Source of the DNA: Ottelia alismoides
Lineage: Eukaryota > Streptophyta > Magnoliopsida > Alismatales > Hydrocharitaceae
Length of the DNA: 64,000 bases
NCBI GenBank assembly: GCA_037367405.1
Contig: JAZKJV010000389.1
Span: forward strand, 2,170,001-2,234,000
Reading direction: 5' to 3'
Within the stretch, counting starts at the first letter, position 1, and every line of letters starts with the position of its first letter. Below the pieces are notes generated by a model. The model was given only the letters and a program-made list of their open reading frames with translations. It made no database searches and had not been told where the DNA came from. Positions 12,240 to 23,457 of this stretch are shown here, in pieces. Position numbers and translations under genes: made by a program.

Positions 12240-13208
12240 AACATAGAAGCTCAGTCAAAGGTCTGGCGATCTTGCTGAAGTCCATTATGAATCGCTTATA
12301 GATTCCGATGTGTCCCAGAAATGACCTCAACTGCTTCAAATTCTATGGTGGCTCTAACTTTGAAATCATGTCAATCTTAGCCGGGTCAATCTCCATACCA
12401 TGTTTGGAGATGACATGGCCCAATACAAATCCGGTAGTCACCATAAAGTGATTCTTCTCCCACAAGAGCACTAGGTTTACCTCACAACAACTTTGAAGAA
12501 CTCGGCCTAAATAAGAAAGACATGTGTCAAAACTACCTTGTAGATCGGGAAATCATCCATGAAGACTTCTAGAAAATTACCCACCATATCAGCAAAAATG
12601 GCCAACATACACCTTTGAAATGTAGCGGGGGCGTTACACAATCCAAAGGGCAACCGTCTAAAGGCGTAGGTGCCAAATAGACAAGTGAAAGTAGTTTTCA
12701 CTTTATCCTCAAGAGTGATAGCAAATTGGTTGTATCCTGAGTACCCATCTAAGAAGTAAAAGAACTCTTTCCCTTCCAACCACTCAATAATCTGATCAAC
12801 AAAGGGCATCGAAAAGTGATCCTTCTTGGTAGCTGAGTTCAGGCATCGGTAATCTACACAGACACGCCATGAAGTAGGTACTCAGGTTGGAATCTCCTCA
12901 CCACGGTCATTCTTTACTATCGTAATCCCGGATTTTTGGGACCACATGTAAAGGGCTGACCCACTTGGAATCTGAATTGTGATATATAAATCCAGTATCA
13001 CACCATTTTCTGATCTCCTTCATGACAACCTCCCTTAGATTTGGATTTAGATGACGCTGACATTCATGGGAGGATTTACAATCATCCTCTAGGCTGATAT
13101 GATGCAAGCAAAACGCTGGATTAATCCCTCGGAGATCCGAAATATTCCATCCTATGGTCTTGCAGTTTCTCTCAAGAACCTCTAGTACGCGAGATTCTTA
13201 TTCAGCGG
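12240..13208 (-). pseudogene. E1 reverse transcriptase, degenerate
   Basis: Ty3/gypsy reverse transcriptase. N-terminal part at 12907-13107 includes GFIYHNSDSKWVSPLHVVPK; a frameshift near 12950 and a stop separate it from the palm. The palm at 12507-12809 keeps FLDGYSGYNQ (first catalytic Asp near 12747), FGLCNAPATFQRCM and the FMDD box (Asp pair near 12552-12557). The thumb/connection at 12240-12500 is in broken frames. The motifs are diagnostic of the Athila/Tat clade. Catalytic residues survive but the reading frame does not. Confidence 0.9.
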
Positions 13209-13985
13209 TCAACTACGAGCTGAGGATGATTGAAAACATTTAGGGGGGCCCACAAGGAAGGCATATTTCAACGTTGATAGTAAAACCTTGATCTCAGGTG
13301 TGGTTTGAATCGGCTCTGTAAAAACCTCTGCCACTGTAATGGTAGACGGTATGTGATCTGTACTTTGTAGATTGTCCACCTTGGCTACTGATGGCTCAAT
13401 AAATAGAATATTTGATAGATCTACAATGAATGGTCTCTGCTCATAAAGGAGGGGCTCATCAGGGTGTTCAACATTCTTATCAATTAACGGCTCAGATATC
13501 TCAGCAATAATCTCAGAAAGATGTCCCTCATCTGTGCATAAATCAGGAAATTCAATGAATGACTCAGATATATGGACCTCAGAACTCTCAGAAGGAGGTA
13601 TATCATCAGTAATCTCAAAAAAGTGTGTCAACAGAATATCAGAAGGTGCCTTTAGAAACTCAGATTGATCCTCAGAAATCATCTCAATCTGCTCATCAGC
13701 AACTATCTCAATTGGACCACTAAGGGAACTCATGTCAACTATGCTTTCCATAGAGTCCTTTTGGGAAAGGAACTCCTAGGTATCTATAAAATCTGTGAAA
13801 AGATCTGTCTCTTTGAATTCAACAAGAAAATCACAGTCATATGGCTCTGATATAACTTTCTCTGTATCATCTGCTATTGGTGGTGGTAATGGTCAAGGAT
13901 CAAAGATCATCTCAATTTTTACCTTATCACTGCGAGAGTGAAAGATGATCTCTCTAGTACCATAATCAACTGCTGCTTCGACCAT
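13209..13985 (-). pseudogene. E1 acidic linker between protease and RT
   Basis: Open from 13751 to 13209 (180 aa): a Glu/Asp/Ser-rich, low-complexity spacer ending with a segment resembling the LK-LP-HLKYAFL block that precedes RT in Athila-type polyproteins (here IKVLLSTLKYAFL). No catalytic motif. It connects to protease upstream across a stop-containing gap. Confidence 0.6.
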
Positions 13986-14609
13986 TCAGAGGAACGATAG
14001 ATCTAGTACGATCGGGGTATGAAGTAACGGTGTAGGTGTGTTCATATCCATGACAACAAAATCAACAGGGGATTTCATTCCCTGTACCATTATTATAACG
14101 TCCTTTAAAATGACTCTTGGTCTCTTAATCGATCTATCACCAAACTGAAGGATCATTCTGGTTGTTTTAAGATGCTCTAACGAAAATTCTATTAGTAAAG
14201 AGGAAGGCATGAGATTAATGGAGGAATCGCTATCGAGAAGAGTACGATCAAATTCTTGATCAAAGATATGGCAATGAATGTGAGGTGCTCCCTTGTCTTT
14301 CATTTTAGGCGGGAGGTTACTGATGGCATGAACTATGGCCATGGTCAAGTTGTGTTTCTCTATTTTCTTTCGTCTGTTCTTCCTTGGTTGACACTTTTGT
14401 GTACATACCTCTTTCATTCCCTTTTTTACTGTAGGCATGTATTCCATGGCCATAAGGAGTGGCATCTTTAAAAAGATGTTATGTAAAATCTCAACCACTC
14501 CAAGATAAGATAAAGTTGTTTTTAATTTTTGAATTTTCATAGCTTTGAGAGCAGAAGGAAATGACACGTAATCAGAATAAACATGCAAACGTTCATTTCC
14601 TTTATTCAA
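13986..14609 (-). pseudogene. E1 retropepsin-like protease
   Basis: Aspartic protease that would cleave the Gag-Pol polyprotein. The 207-codon open stretch has a basic region, then the retropepsin core: LLDSDSSINLMPSSL at residues 124-138, FGDRSIKRPRVILKDV and PVDFVVMDMNTPTPLLHTPIV. The active-site triplet, normally Asp-Ser-Gly or Asp-Thr-Gly, reads Asp-Ser-Asp (codons near 14226-14234), so the enzyme would be inactive even though this part of the frame is intact. Confidence 0.85.
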
Positions 14610-14689
14610 TGTAGAATCCTCATGTACAAAAGGACAACCAAAATCAGTCTGTACAGCGTTGTTCGAAATTGGAGAAGGAAAAATAGAAT

Positions 14690-16964
14690 TTAAAACAGAA
14701 TGGGATGTTGCTGTTGGTCAAGAGGAAGAATCTGCGATGGGTATATTCTCCCTTGCTGATGGTGATCTACATCTACCTGGTGAAGGTGGTGGTGAAGGTG
14801 GTGAAACTCCAGACTCTGGTGCTGCTGCACTGGTCCTCTCGACTGATGGTGAAGGAGATGGTGTAGAAGAAGATGCTCTCTCAGTGGATCGATCTCCCAA
14901 CCACAACTGCTGCGTAGGCGGCTGCAATATCCTACCGTTCCTAAGATGAATGGCATCTGATAAACATTTAAAATCAAGGGACATACCTGTCTCAAGGTGG
15001 GTGGGCTATTGGCTACCTGCTCCCTGCGTTTGAAGTTGTTGGGGTTGGCTTCGACCTGTGCTGGAATTAGTGTCTTTGTGATGGTCAGGTCGTCGATCCG
15101 TTGATTCAGTTCATTCATGTTCTTCATGAGCAATGCGAGTTGGTCCAATGCTGGATTGACTGAAGGGGCCTTAGGTTACTCATTGACTGGTTGTCGCTGA
15201 GGCTGATAGTACGGAGGTTGTTGGTGCCCATACGGATTCTGATAGTGAGGAGGAGGAGGAGGTTACTGTCTATAATAGGCAGTCTATTGTTGGTTAGGAT
15301 GAGGAAAATACATAGACTGCTATTGTGGCTAGTCTTGTATCCAATTTTGGAACTATGGTAGAGACCGATAGTGAGGTTGGAACTGCTGGTGCTGGTACCG
15401 CTACTATCTGGCTCCCTGAAACTAGTGGACGGGTCTCTAACCCTGTTGTGAACCCAACTGACCTTTCCCTGACAGAAGGGGCCGGTTTCGCTCACGGTCG
15501 AACCGGATGTCGTTCACCTCCTGAATGACATGTGGAGGTGGAGACTGCTGCTCAAGAATGTAGGCTACTTCCTGTTGATAAGGAACTATCTTATGTGAAT
15601 GCTGCTGAACCTGGTCAGGTGTCTGCATGTAGTAGACATGATGAACTATGGATGGTCCTCCACTACTCTGCTGGATGGAAGAAGTATGCTCCCTAGTAGA
15701 GCTATCGACTGCTGCACTCACACTGTGAACTTCACTGATCTTACTCACAAGAAGCTCTAGGTGCTTTGTTATATCATCCAGCTTATCCAGGTTCATCATC
15801 CTCTGTTCGATCCCTTGAAGCTTATTAAGCTCCTTGGATCGTTCTCAATAATGTCCACTTTGGATAGGTGGTTTCCAATGATTGCCAAGTTAGTGCTATC
15901 CACCTTATCCACTTCACGTGTTGCTGTCATATTGATAGCCTTGTGGGGTACTGCAGGGGAGGTGACGAGGTGCTTCTGAGAAGCACATGAAGAAGAAAGA
16001 GCTGCTGAACTCTTCACCATCTCCTCAAAGATTTGATAAAGGACCGTCGTTGTTAAAGTGGCTCCTCCCACAAGCGGCATCTACCAGCTTCTGATTCTCT
16101 ATGCTTGAACCCCCAAAGAAATTTTGTACAAGGCTGGTCTTTGGAATATCATGATGGGGGCACTTCTCTGTCAGATCTTTGAATATTTCCCATGCCTCAT
16201 GAATAGGCTCCTGGGGCATCTTGGAGAAATTAGCAATCAAGGATCGCATTTGGTTGAGTCGCCCGAGCGGATAATATTTGTTCAGAAATGCGGAACTCAA
16301 CTCTTCCCAAGTAGTGACAACCTTCCCAAGTGATTCAACCAATATAAAGCTTTGTCCATAGGATTGATTAGAAAGGTTGTCATCTACACTACCTCTAATG
16401 GGACATTTGGGTAGTGTAATGTTCCACAAATGCGATCGAATTGCTAGAGGTGTATGCAATGGGACATTTGGGTAGTAATATTTCCATGGAATATTGGGAG
16501 AAGAGGCAAAATAGTAGGCTTAAGCTCAAAATGCCCATGAATCGCAGGGTTTTGTATCCAAGAATGTGTCTGTCCTGTCCCTAGATTATAAGCATCCTTT
16601 AAGGTAGGCTTAGCCCCATGTTCTATGCTAGGGTCTTCTCCCCATTCCCACCTCCAGGATTGTTTCTATCCTCCTCTCTTCTATCTTCTCTTTCCTGTCT
16701 CAGTTTGAGAATCATGTCTCTCAATGTGGTCTGAAAATTAGCCTACTCTGTTATTTGGTCTTGAATTGACTGGATGGAGGCTAACAGGGTGCTGTTGATC
16801 TCGCTCTGCTCCGACATGGTTCCCTTTCCCTTTGTTGTCATCAAGTGTTCTGTGTCTGACTCTAAAAATGTGCATGACACTTGATTAGTGCTCAGAATCG
16901 ATGGAGTCTCAGATATTAATTTGAGATTAAAGCCAATCTCAAATAGTGGGTTTATGGACGTCAT
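14690..16964 (-). pseudogene. E1 gag, degenerate
   Basis: Capsid/nucleocapsid-like Gag. The retrotransposon gag domain is at 16025-16459 with TTWEELSSAFLNKYYPLGR, RSLIANFSKMPQEPIHEAWE and FKDLTEKCPHHDIP, the typical Ty3/gypsy gag pattern. A frameshift near 16080 moves the reading to the next frame (LVDAACGG... then a segment at 15796-16080). A coiled, Gln/Pro/Tyr-rich C-terminus follows at 14690-15799 with several stops. No CCHC zinc knuckle is visible. The likely start is in the 16743-16964 stretch (a Met in MTTKGKGTMSEQ or the upstream Met). Confidence 0.82.
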
Positions 16965-17517
16965 GAAGATTGAAGGTGAACAGCTCAGAGTGTAAAATGA
17001 GTTCGCAGTCCAAACAAAAAATACTCTGGTCCGACATCTTTGAAATCAATAGGCAGGATGCAAGAGCACGAAGGTCAATGCAAGAGTGAAAGTGAATGAA
17101 AGTGCAAATTGCACAGAAAGATCTCTATCACTAGCAATCAAGCATTATACAAATCCCAGTTCACCAACTCAAGACAATGTGAAGACAGTGAAGGTTCAGT
17201 CAATTATCTTGTCATTTTTTAGAGTTTGGTGAGAATACAATCTATCAGAGCAGTTTAAGCGAGATGTTAGGAACCCGATGCTTCTAAGAGACTGGCCCAA
17301 TCCCAAAGTTAGATCTTTCCAAGCCAGTATTGCAGACCGTTTACCGGCTACCCGATCAATTCAATCTGCTAAGGACGTCACAGGCCGCTTTACCGGCTAC
17401 CGGAGAGATCCTCACTGGAGAACGACCAACCCCAAGACCAGTGGTCTAATGGAAGTTCAGGTGTGGCTCTAGCCTGGTGTGCGGGTCACTGTCTCGCTTA
17501 AGCAAACCAACCAATGA

Positions 17518-17533
17518 GGGGGTTACTCTCCCC
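17518..17533 (-). other. E1 leader stem-loop L2
   Basis: GGGG / CCCC around the 8-nt loop GTTACTCT (plus strand). Identical in E2 (60183-60198); in A the same place reads GTGG / CCAC, keeping the pair. Confidence 0.55.
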
Positions 17534-18054
17534 AAAACAATTATTTTTCCTTACGTTTATTTTAGGGTCGAGTTTTCTTTAGCAGTCCTGATTTTAGACA
17601 GTTATCACTTGGTTTGAGTATTTTCAATTAATCCCCTATCGAGTGTCTAATTTCCTTTTTACTTATGTGAGTGAAAACTAGGAAGGAGATCGGAAATGCC
17701 AATGCGCGATTAAACACAATGATGCATGCAAGGGTTAGAGATGCGTACCTTATCGCCATCACTCTACATGCAAGTGATCCACGTAGAATTGAAATACAGA
17801 AAAATAAACTAATCTATATTCAAATGCAAGTGAATCGTCTTAATCAATAGTTCCTGTTAACAAGCAAGAACAGGTTAATTTGACTAAGTCCAACTACGCT
17901 CTATTCTATAGGAACATAAATTCTTGTTTAGGGTGTTTGGACCAAATTAATTACCTAGCTCAAGCAAATTACTTAAAGCAATCAATGGGTAGCTCAAGAA
18001 ATCCGCTTGAAATAAAGAAAAAAAAGGCGATAAAAATAAAATCGGTGAGGTCCC

Positions 18055-18074
18055 CCAAGTGCACCGGCACTTGG
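18055..18074 (-). other. E1 leader stem-loop L1
   Basis: Perfect 8-bp stem CCAAGTGC / GCACTTGG with 4-nt loop ACCG (plus strand), flanked by GGTCCC and CGAAACAGAC. The E2 equivalent at 60876-60895 differs at three base pairs, all compensated. Confidence 0.8.
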
Positions 18075-18450
18075 CGAAACAGACTCCACAACAAATGAAT
18101 GTTTGTTTACAAGGGTTCAAATGCAAGAAAAAAATAAATACATAAGTCTTTTTGGCCTTCTTCAATTCTTCTTCTCCCCTCCCACGCTATCCTGTGGCTT
18201 GGTGAAGAATCAAGTCGCTGCCGCTTCGCTTGGGTGCTTCGACTCCCCTAGGACCGCCTCCTTCGCTCCGAGGGCCCTCGTAAGAAAAAGAAAGAGAGAA
18301 TGTGTAGGAAACACAATTATCAAATATGAGTCAAAAATGAAATAATTGCAGTGAATATGAACAATGGAGTTAACATGGCAAAATATAAACAGATATGTAC
18401 AACCAAAAATAGCAGGTCAAAAGAGAGACCCAACTACCCTCGTCGTGCTT

Positions 18451-18467
18451 CCCCGGCAATGGTGTCA
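18451..18467 (-). other. E1 primer binding site (tRNA-Asp)
   Basis: Minus strand reads TGACACCATTGCCGGGG, 3 nt inside the 5' LTR. It matches the complement of the plant tRNA-Asp 3' end (TGGCGCCGTTGCCGGGG, from family knowledge) at 14 of 17 positions; all three differences are G-to-A. Confidence 0.85.
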
Positions 18468-18900
18468 TTTTGTTAACAACGCTTTTCGAGAGGTTTTAAT
18501 TATATTAATTATGAACATTGTCGTTGGAACCCCATCAAGCGTTAACAAACAAACAAAATTTTTTCCTTCTCAAGCTACAAAAATAATTACAAGAATAATG
18601 AAGCGAGAGAAATTTTTGATACTTATTTACCTGTATAGTAGACATGATCGACCTCATGGAGGCTACAATTCCCGAGGGTTATTCAAATAATAGATAGAAA
18701 TTCAATTAGGAGAAAAAACAGGAATCTCAAATGCAACTATCCTTGGTTTTTGTGGAATTTTTCTCTTTTAAAATTTTTTTAAATTTTTTTATTTCTATCT
18801 TTTTTATTTTTTTATTTTCAATTTTTTAGTGATTTTAATTTTTGCAATTTTTTATTTTTAATAATAAGAAACGATATGCACAAGTGAAGAAATATGCATA

Positions 18901-18988
18901 CTACACTATTTCTGTATTTTTCAAAATAGTTAGTAATGCTCACATACTACACTATTTCTGTATTTTTCAAAATAGTTAGTAATGCTCA
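18901..18988 (-). repeat. 46-bp tandem duplication in E1 5' LTR
   Basis: Two adjacent copies beginning CTACACTATTTCTG, offset 46 bp. The left LTR has a single copy near 5200, so the duplication followed insertion. Confidence 0.85.
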
Positions 18989-21320
18989 GAAAAATCCATT
19001 GAAAATGTTTTTGGGTTTAAAATGATTTGGAATACTGTTGGGAATTTTTGTAGAATTTTCAGATATTTTTGTAATTTTATAAAAATCAAACAGTGGCAAA
19101 AATGATAAACAGTGCACAACCTGGTGTAATTTGCAATTTAAAAATAATTTAATGCCCAAAACTCCTGGAACTATTTTTATGCTAAACTATACAAATATCT
19201 ACAAACAGGAAGTGAAATCATGATTTTTAGATTTTTATGAAATTTTTTTATGATTTTTCAAACTTTTTATTATTTTTCAATTTTTTTGGGATTTAAAGAA
19301 TTAATGCACTAAACTTGCATAGAAATTAATAGACAATGAAAAGGAAATTAATCAAATTTTTGGAATTTTTAGAGAAATATTCAAATTTTTTATGAATTTT
19401 TGAATTTCAAGAAGAGAAAATGACACTATTTTTTATTTTTTTAATTATAAAAATTAAAATAAAATGCAGTGAAATTTATATGCTAGAAAGATACACACAT
19501 TAAGATCATAGTATGATTTTTAGGAAATTTATTGAGCAACAAATATATTTTTTTCATTAAGAAAATCAAGTAAAATAAAGATCTAGATCATAAGGACTGA
19601 AATGTGAATAGTTCAACTTTTTACATGAAAAATTTATTAAAAATAAACTGCGGTATGGAAAACGTAATTTACCCAACTAAACACATGCAACACACGTGTT
19701 GTTCCTGGCAGGGGCTCGTTTGTATTTTCAGAAATGTCCGGGGGGTGGATCTGTAATTTCTCCCAATAAAGTTTGATCTGGAGCTAGCAGGGGTCTTCGT
19801 GCAATATCAATTATATTTGAGGGTTGAGTTGAAGATTTCCCATTTTTTTCAGATACAAGATTCTTTGTTTTCTTCGTTCTCAAGCAACAAAGGGAAAGGG
19901 GAGGCCAAGCTGCCGCCCCTCCTCCCTTCTTCTCAGGAAGCTGGGCAGAAGTTGCATGAATCCGCACAAGGGCAACAGAGATGCTGAGGGTGGAGTATCG
20001 TGCAATGGTGGACAAGGGGTTCGTGCAAGGAAACTCGGACAGCAAGGCTCCAAGCAGTGGGGTTGTTGCCTTGGCTTGCACGGAGGAGCGGTTCTAGGCC
20101 GCTGCAGGGTCTGGAATATTGGACCGTGGAGGCTGTGCAGTTGATGGTATACGCGGCTTGATGGCGGCTGCACCATCGATTGTGAAAGGGCTTGGCGACG
20201 GTGCTTCGTGGAAACTTCAAATCGAAGGAGGAAGTCGGCCGCACTGGCGTTCGCGCGGAGCTGCGTGCTGGACGGCAGACGCCCCTCCGCCGATACACGG
20301 CCGAGGGAGGTGGTGACGCTTGCACGATGATCTGCACGTCTGCGTCGGTGGTGGGCGGTGTGCAGAACGACGGCGGATGCGACGGGGCTTCGCTGCCCAC
20401 CGTGGGGCAGTGGTGACGACTGTGGACGGGAGGCGACTGGTCGTAGAGCAGCGCCCGTTGGCCTTGGGCGCCATGCGATTTTTTTGTTTTTTATTTTATT
20501 TATGCATTGTAAAAATAGAAACTGTATAATAAAAAAGGTTTTTTATTATTTTTCGAACAAAACTGAAATTGTAAATAATTTTTTATTTTTTTATTTTTTT
20601 TATTTAAACCTGCAAAACAAATGTTAAAAGAAAACATATTTTTTTATTTTTTATTCTTTAAATTTATAGACAAATTAGGATGCGACGACGACGACTTGGT
20701 CCCATAATCAAAACAAAATGTGTGAGTGGGGATCCAACAAAAAATGAGGTATGGATCCGAGTCTCCGGCCACCGTGCGTGGCCGGTGTTTAGAGATAGGT
20801 AGAAAAAATGTGAATAGATCGAGATGTGAAATGAAAAATTGAGTCGGTGGCTGATCAAATCATGATGGATTCTAAGATCTAGAAAAAATGATGATGAAAT
20901 AAATAGACAAAAAATAAAACTAAGTTAACCAAGATTAAAAATAAAAGAAGAAAAATGTGTATCTCAACTTAGGAGCGAAAAGACCGTGATCGCCTTGACA
21001 AAGGCCGACTCGCTGTCACCGGACGGCTCGGAGGCTAAGCACTTCTCTGCGACAAGATATCTCTCGGAGAAAAGGCTCCTCTCACCAAAGATTGATCAAC
21101 TTGAAAATGAGGGGGAGAGAGCCTTATTAATAGACAAAGAATGGAGTTTGATTTTTTTTGAAATTTTGAATGAAGATAAGAGATAAGAGAAGAAATTTGA
21201 AATGAGATAAAGTTAAAAAATTTTCCAAAAATTATTTTTTGTATTTTCGTCACTTAAATAAATTAAATAAAAATTATTAAATTTTTAATTTTTTTGTGGT
21301 GGTTATTTAATAATAACAAC

Positions 21321-21358
21321 TATATACATATATTATATACATATGGTACATTATATAC
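21321..21358 (-). promoter_or_regulatory. Candidate TATA region of E1 5' LTR
   Basis: TATATAC/GGTACATTATATA-type block about 780 bp inside the sense start of the LTR. Versions occur at comparable places in the left LTR (7550-7600), E3 (48978-49018), E4 (36170-36195), A (about 1290 and 30910) and E2 (54722). The AT-rich setting makes a single TATA call uncertain. Confidence 0.35.
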
Positions 21359-22132
21359 TTAGTTAAATAAGGAAATTAGTTTTTTTGTTTTATTTTAATT
21401 TTTTCTATTTTTATTTTAAATAATTAGTAAAAATATTTACAAATATTTACAAATACAATATGCACATATAAATGGTGAAATTACACAAACTACCCTAGAA
21501 AACTGACTTTTCAATCGTAACTCCAAAAATTATGAAATCACAACCATTTTAAAGATAATTTAATTTAGAATACAATGGAAGTGAGTACAGTTCAACTTGA
21601 GTTCATATGGAGTTTAAATTGGTCTTTCAATTATCGCTTAGTGGCCTTTTCTAAGAGTGGTTGCTTTTATTCTGTTCAAGATTTGTTTTTTTTGTAATTA
21701 TTTTTATTATTTAGGGTACATTTTTATTTACAACTTTTGTTTCAAAAATTTTTGATTTGAGGTCAATTTAAGTACAAATGAAATAGTGTAGTATACAAAT
21801 ATACACAACACATATTTTTGGATTTTTTAGTAAGGACCCTATTTCCCCCTACTTTATTCTGGGTCGATCAGGTCAAATCTTGACTTTCTCTCGGGATTCG
21901 GTTCAACATGTATCTATTACATATATAGTCTTCCATTTTTTTATTTTTCTTTCTTTATTTATTTATTTTAGGTTAAAATGATAATAAGTGTAGTTAAAAT
22001 GGTTATAAGTGTACAATACTTAAACACAGATGCAAGTTAGTAAGAATATGGAGTTAGTATTATATACATATGTTTTATAAAGGATTTTAAACTAAAATAA
22101 ATGAATAAAGATGATGAAATGTAGATTCATCA

Positions 22133-22137
22133 CAGAG
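22133..22137. repeat. Target site duplication of E1, right copy
   Basis: cagag directly after the E1 right LTR; partner cggag at 4762-4766. Confidence 0.65.
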
Positions 22138-22573
22138 TCGGAGAAGAGAAGCTGGACGAGCTTCGAAGAAACTCGTGACGTTGGTGCCGGCCACCGGATC
22201 TCGCTTTCGGTCGGAGGTCGTCGCTCGACGGTGGTTCTCAAAAGCTGTCTCCTATAGATAGCTAGAGCTCGCTCTCTCTTGTCTTAAGGTAGAATGGCAG
22301 ATGAGGAAAAATGAAGTTGATGTGGGGAATAAAAAGGATGAGAGGGAAGTTGGAAATGAGGTGGAGAAAGTGGAGGAGTGGTGGAGGAAGTTGCTTGGAG
22401 TGGGGAACAAGTAAAGTGAGAAGAAGTAAAAGGGGAAAATAAAAAAATATATAAATAAAATAAGTAGGCTACTAAAAATAAAGAGAAAAAAATAAAATAT
22501 AAAAATATAAAAATGAAATTAAGTAATTACAAAAATAAATAAATATAATAAATTATGAAAATAATAAAAAATA

Positions 22574-22616
22574 GGGTGACATGTGGCGGCTCCAGGAGCT
22601 GCCACATGTCACTCCC
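22574..22616. other. Long palindrome in solo LTR S
   Basis: GTGACATGTGGC pairs with GCCACATGTCAC (12 bp); inside it GCTCC pairs with GGAGC around a single A. Outer GG/CC pairs may extend it past a bulged T. Confidence 0.85.
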
Positions 22617-23452
22617 AGAAAATTCAAAAAATAAAATGTAAATAAAACTAAAAAAGAAATAACAAAATTCGTCAAATTAGAAACTAGTCAACATGAATGT
22701 TGCTTATCTCGACGAGATCTAGAATTTTCGTGAAGGACCGAAAATCAAAGGAAGTCATCTGTACAAAAGTATTATTGGGTGGTAACTTATAGATATAAAA
22801 CCATATTTTTATCTTTTGCAAAATATTTTTATCATTTATTAATAAGATAAAAATCAAAATAAAATAGAGAAAATGTGAAAGAAATATTTACAACTTAATC
22901 TAATTTTTTATATTTTAATAATTAAGAAAATAAAGAGATAAAATGAAGAGTATTTTGGTCAATATGTACAATATACAATAGGGGCCCAAAACCCAAGTTT
23001 CACATACAAACTCAGATGTTTATGAAATCGATCTTGTTTTGAAGGTATTTGAATGCATATTATTTTAAAAGTGAGTAGGCATAAATCAGACACTATATGA
23101 GAGAGATATGTTCATTTTATTGTTCTTAGTCTCAAACATGGATTTGGGTTTTATTGGAATATTTTACAAGTTCATCTTTTTATATTTTTTTCTTTATTAG
23201 TGTTAGTAATATATACACTATTGATTTGACTTTATTGGATTTGGATTTAGTATAAAATAGATACAAATATGGTATTTACTGATTTTTACAAGGAATTTCA
23301 GGCTTTTTATTTATACAAATATGAATGTTAAAATGCACATATTTACACATGCATGAATGTTAATTATGCAGAATAAATGAAGAAATGCAACTAATTACTC
23401 AGGAACGAAGCTCTATTTTCAACTTTCAGAGTGATGAATCACAGATTCATCA

Positions 23453-23457
23453 CTCGC
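23453..23457. repeat. Target site duplication of solo LTR S, right copy
   Basis: ctcgc immediately after the LTR end; partner cccgc at 2336-2340. Confidence 0.6.

Larger units (their letters stand above)
16965..18450 (-). other. E1 5' leader
   Basis: About 1.5 kb between PBS and gag without a supported ORF. It is conserved in patches with the E2 leader (59827-61381) and the A leader (26711-27982), and includes two stem-loops with compensatory changes (17518-17533 and 18055-18074) and a short direct repeat of TTTACCGGCTACC at about 17340 and 17390. This is where packaging and dimerisation signals would be expected. Confidence 0.6.
4767..22132 (-). mobile_element. E1: Athila/Tat-type Ty3/gypsy retrotransposon with gag-pol remnants
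   Basis: A 17.4-kb element with two long LTRs, tRNA-Asp-type PBS (18451-18467), gag, protease, RT, RNase H and integrase in that order on the minus strand, and a long 3' UTR. The domain order and the FLDGYSGYNQ and FGLCNAPATFQRCM RT motifs place it in the Athila/Tat lineage. Each coding domain carries stops or frameshifts, so it is inactive now. LTR divergence is clear by eye (about 10-15%), so the insertion is old. It is the only copy in the window with RT, RNase H and IN and probably resembles the element that supplied proteins to the shorter copies. It sits inside solo LTR S. Confidence 0.92.
18471..22132 (-). repeat. E1 5' LTR (right)
   Basis: About 3.66 kb, TGTTAACAACG to GATTCATCA on the plus strand, aligned throughout with 4767-8347. 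It has the conserved motif at 18630-18662, a 46-bp tandem duplication at 18901-18988 absent from the left LTR, a GC-rich island at about 19700-20480 and a TATA-like block at 21321-21358. In sense order this gives U3, TATA-like block, GC island, AT-rich tract, PBS. Confidence 0.9.
22133..23452 (-). repeat. Solo LTR S, right segment
   Basis: Continuation of solo LTR S after E1. It resembles the ends of the A LTRs (for example the GAGATCT...GAAGGACC block at about 22717-22740 versus 1117-1146 and 30750-30778) and ends AGATTCATCA at 23452. It contains a strong palindrome at 22574-22616. Followed by target duplication ctcgc. Confidence 0.65.

Noticed and set aside
14659..14949. Plus-strand ORF opposite gag (96 aa, Gly/Glu-rich)
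   Set aside because: Antisense shadow of the Gag C-terminal coding region.
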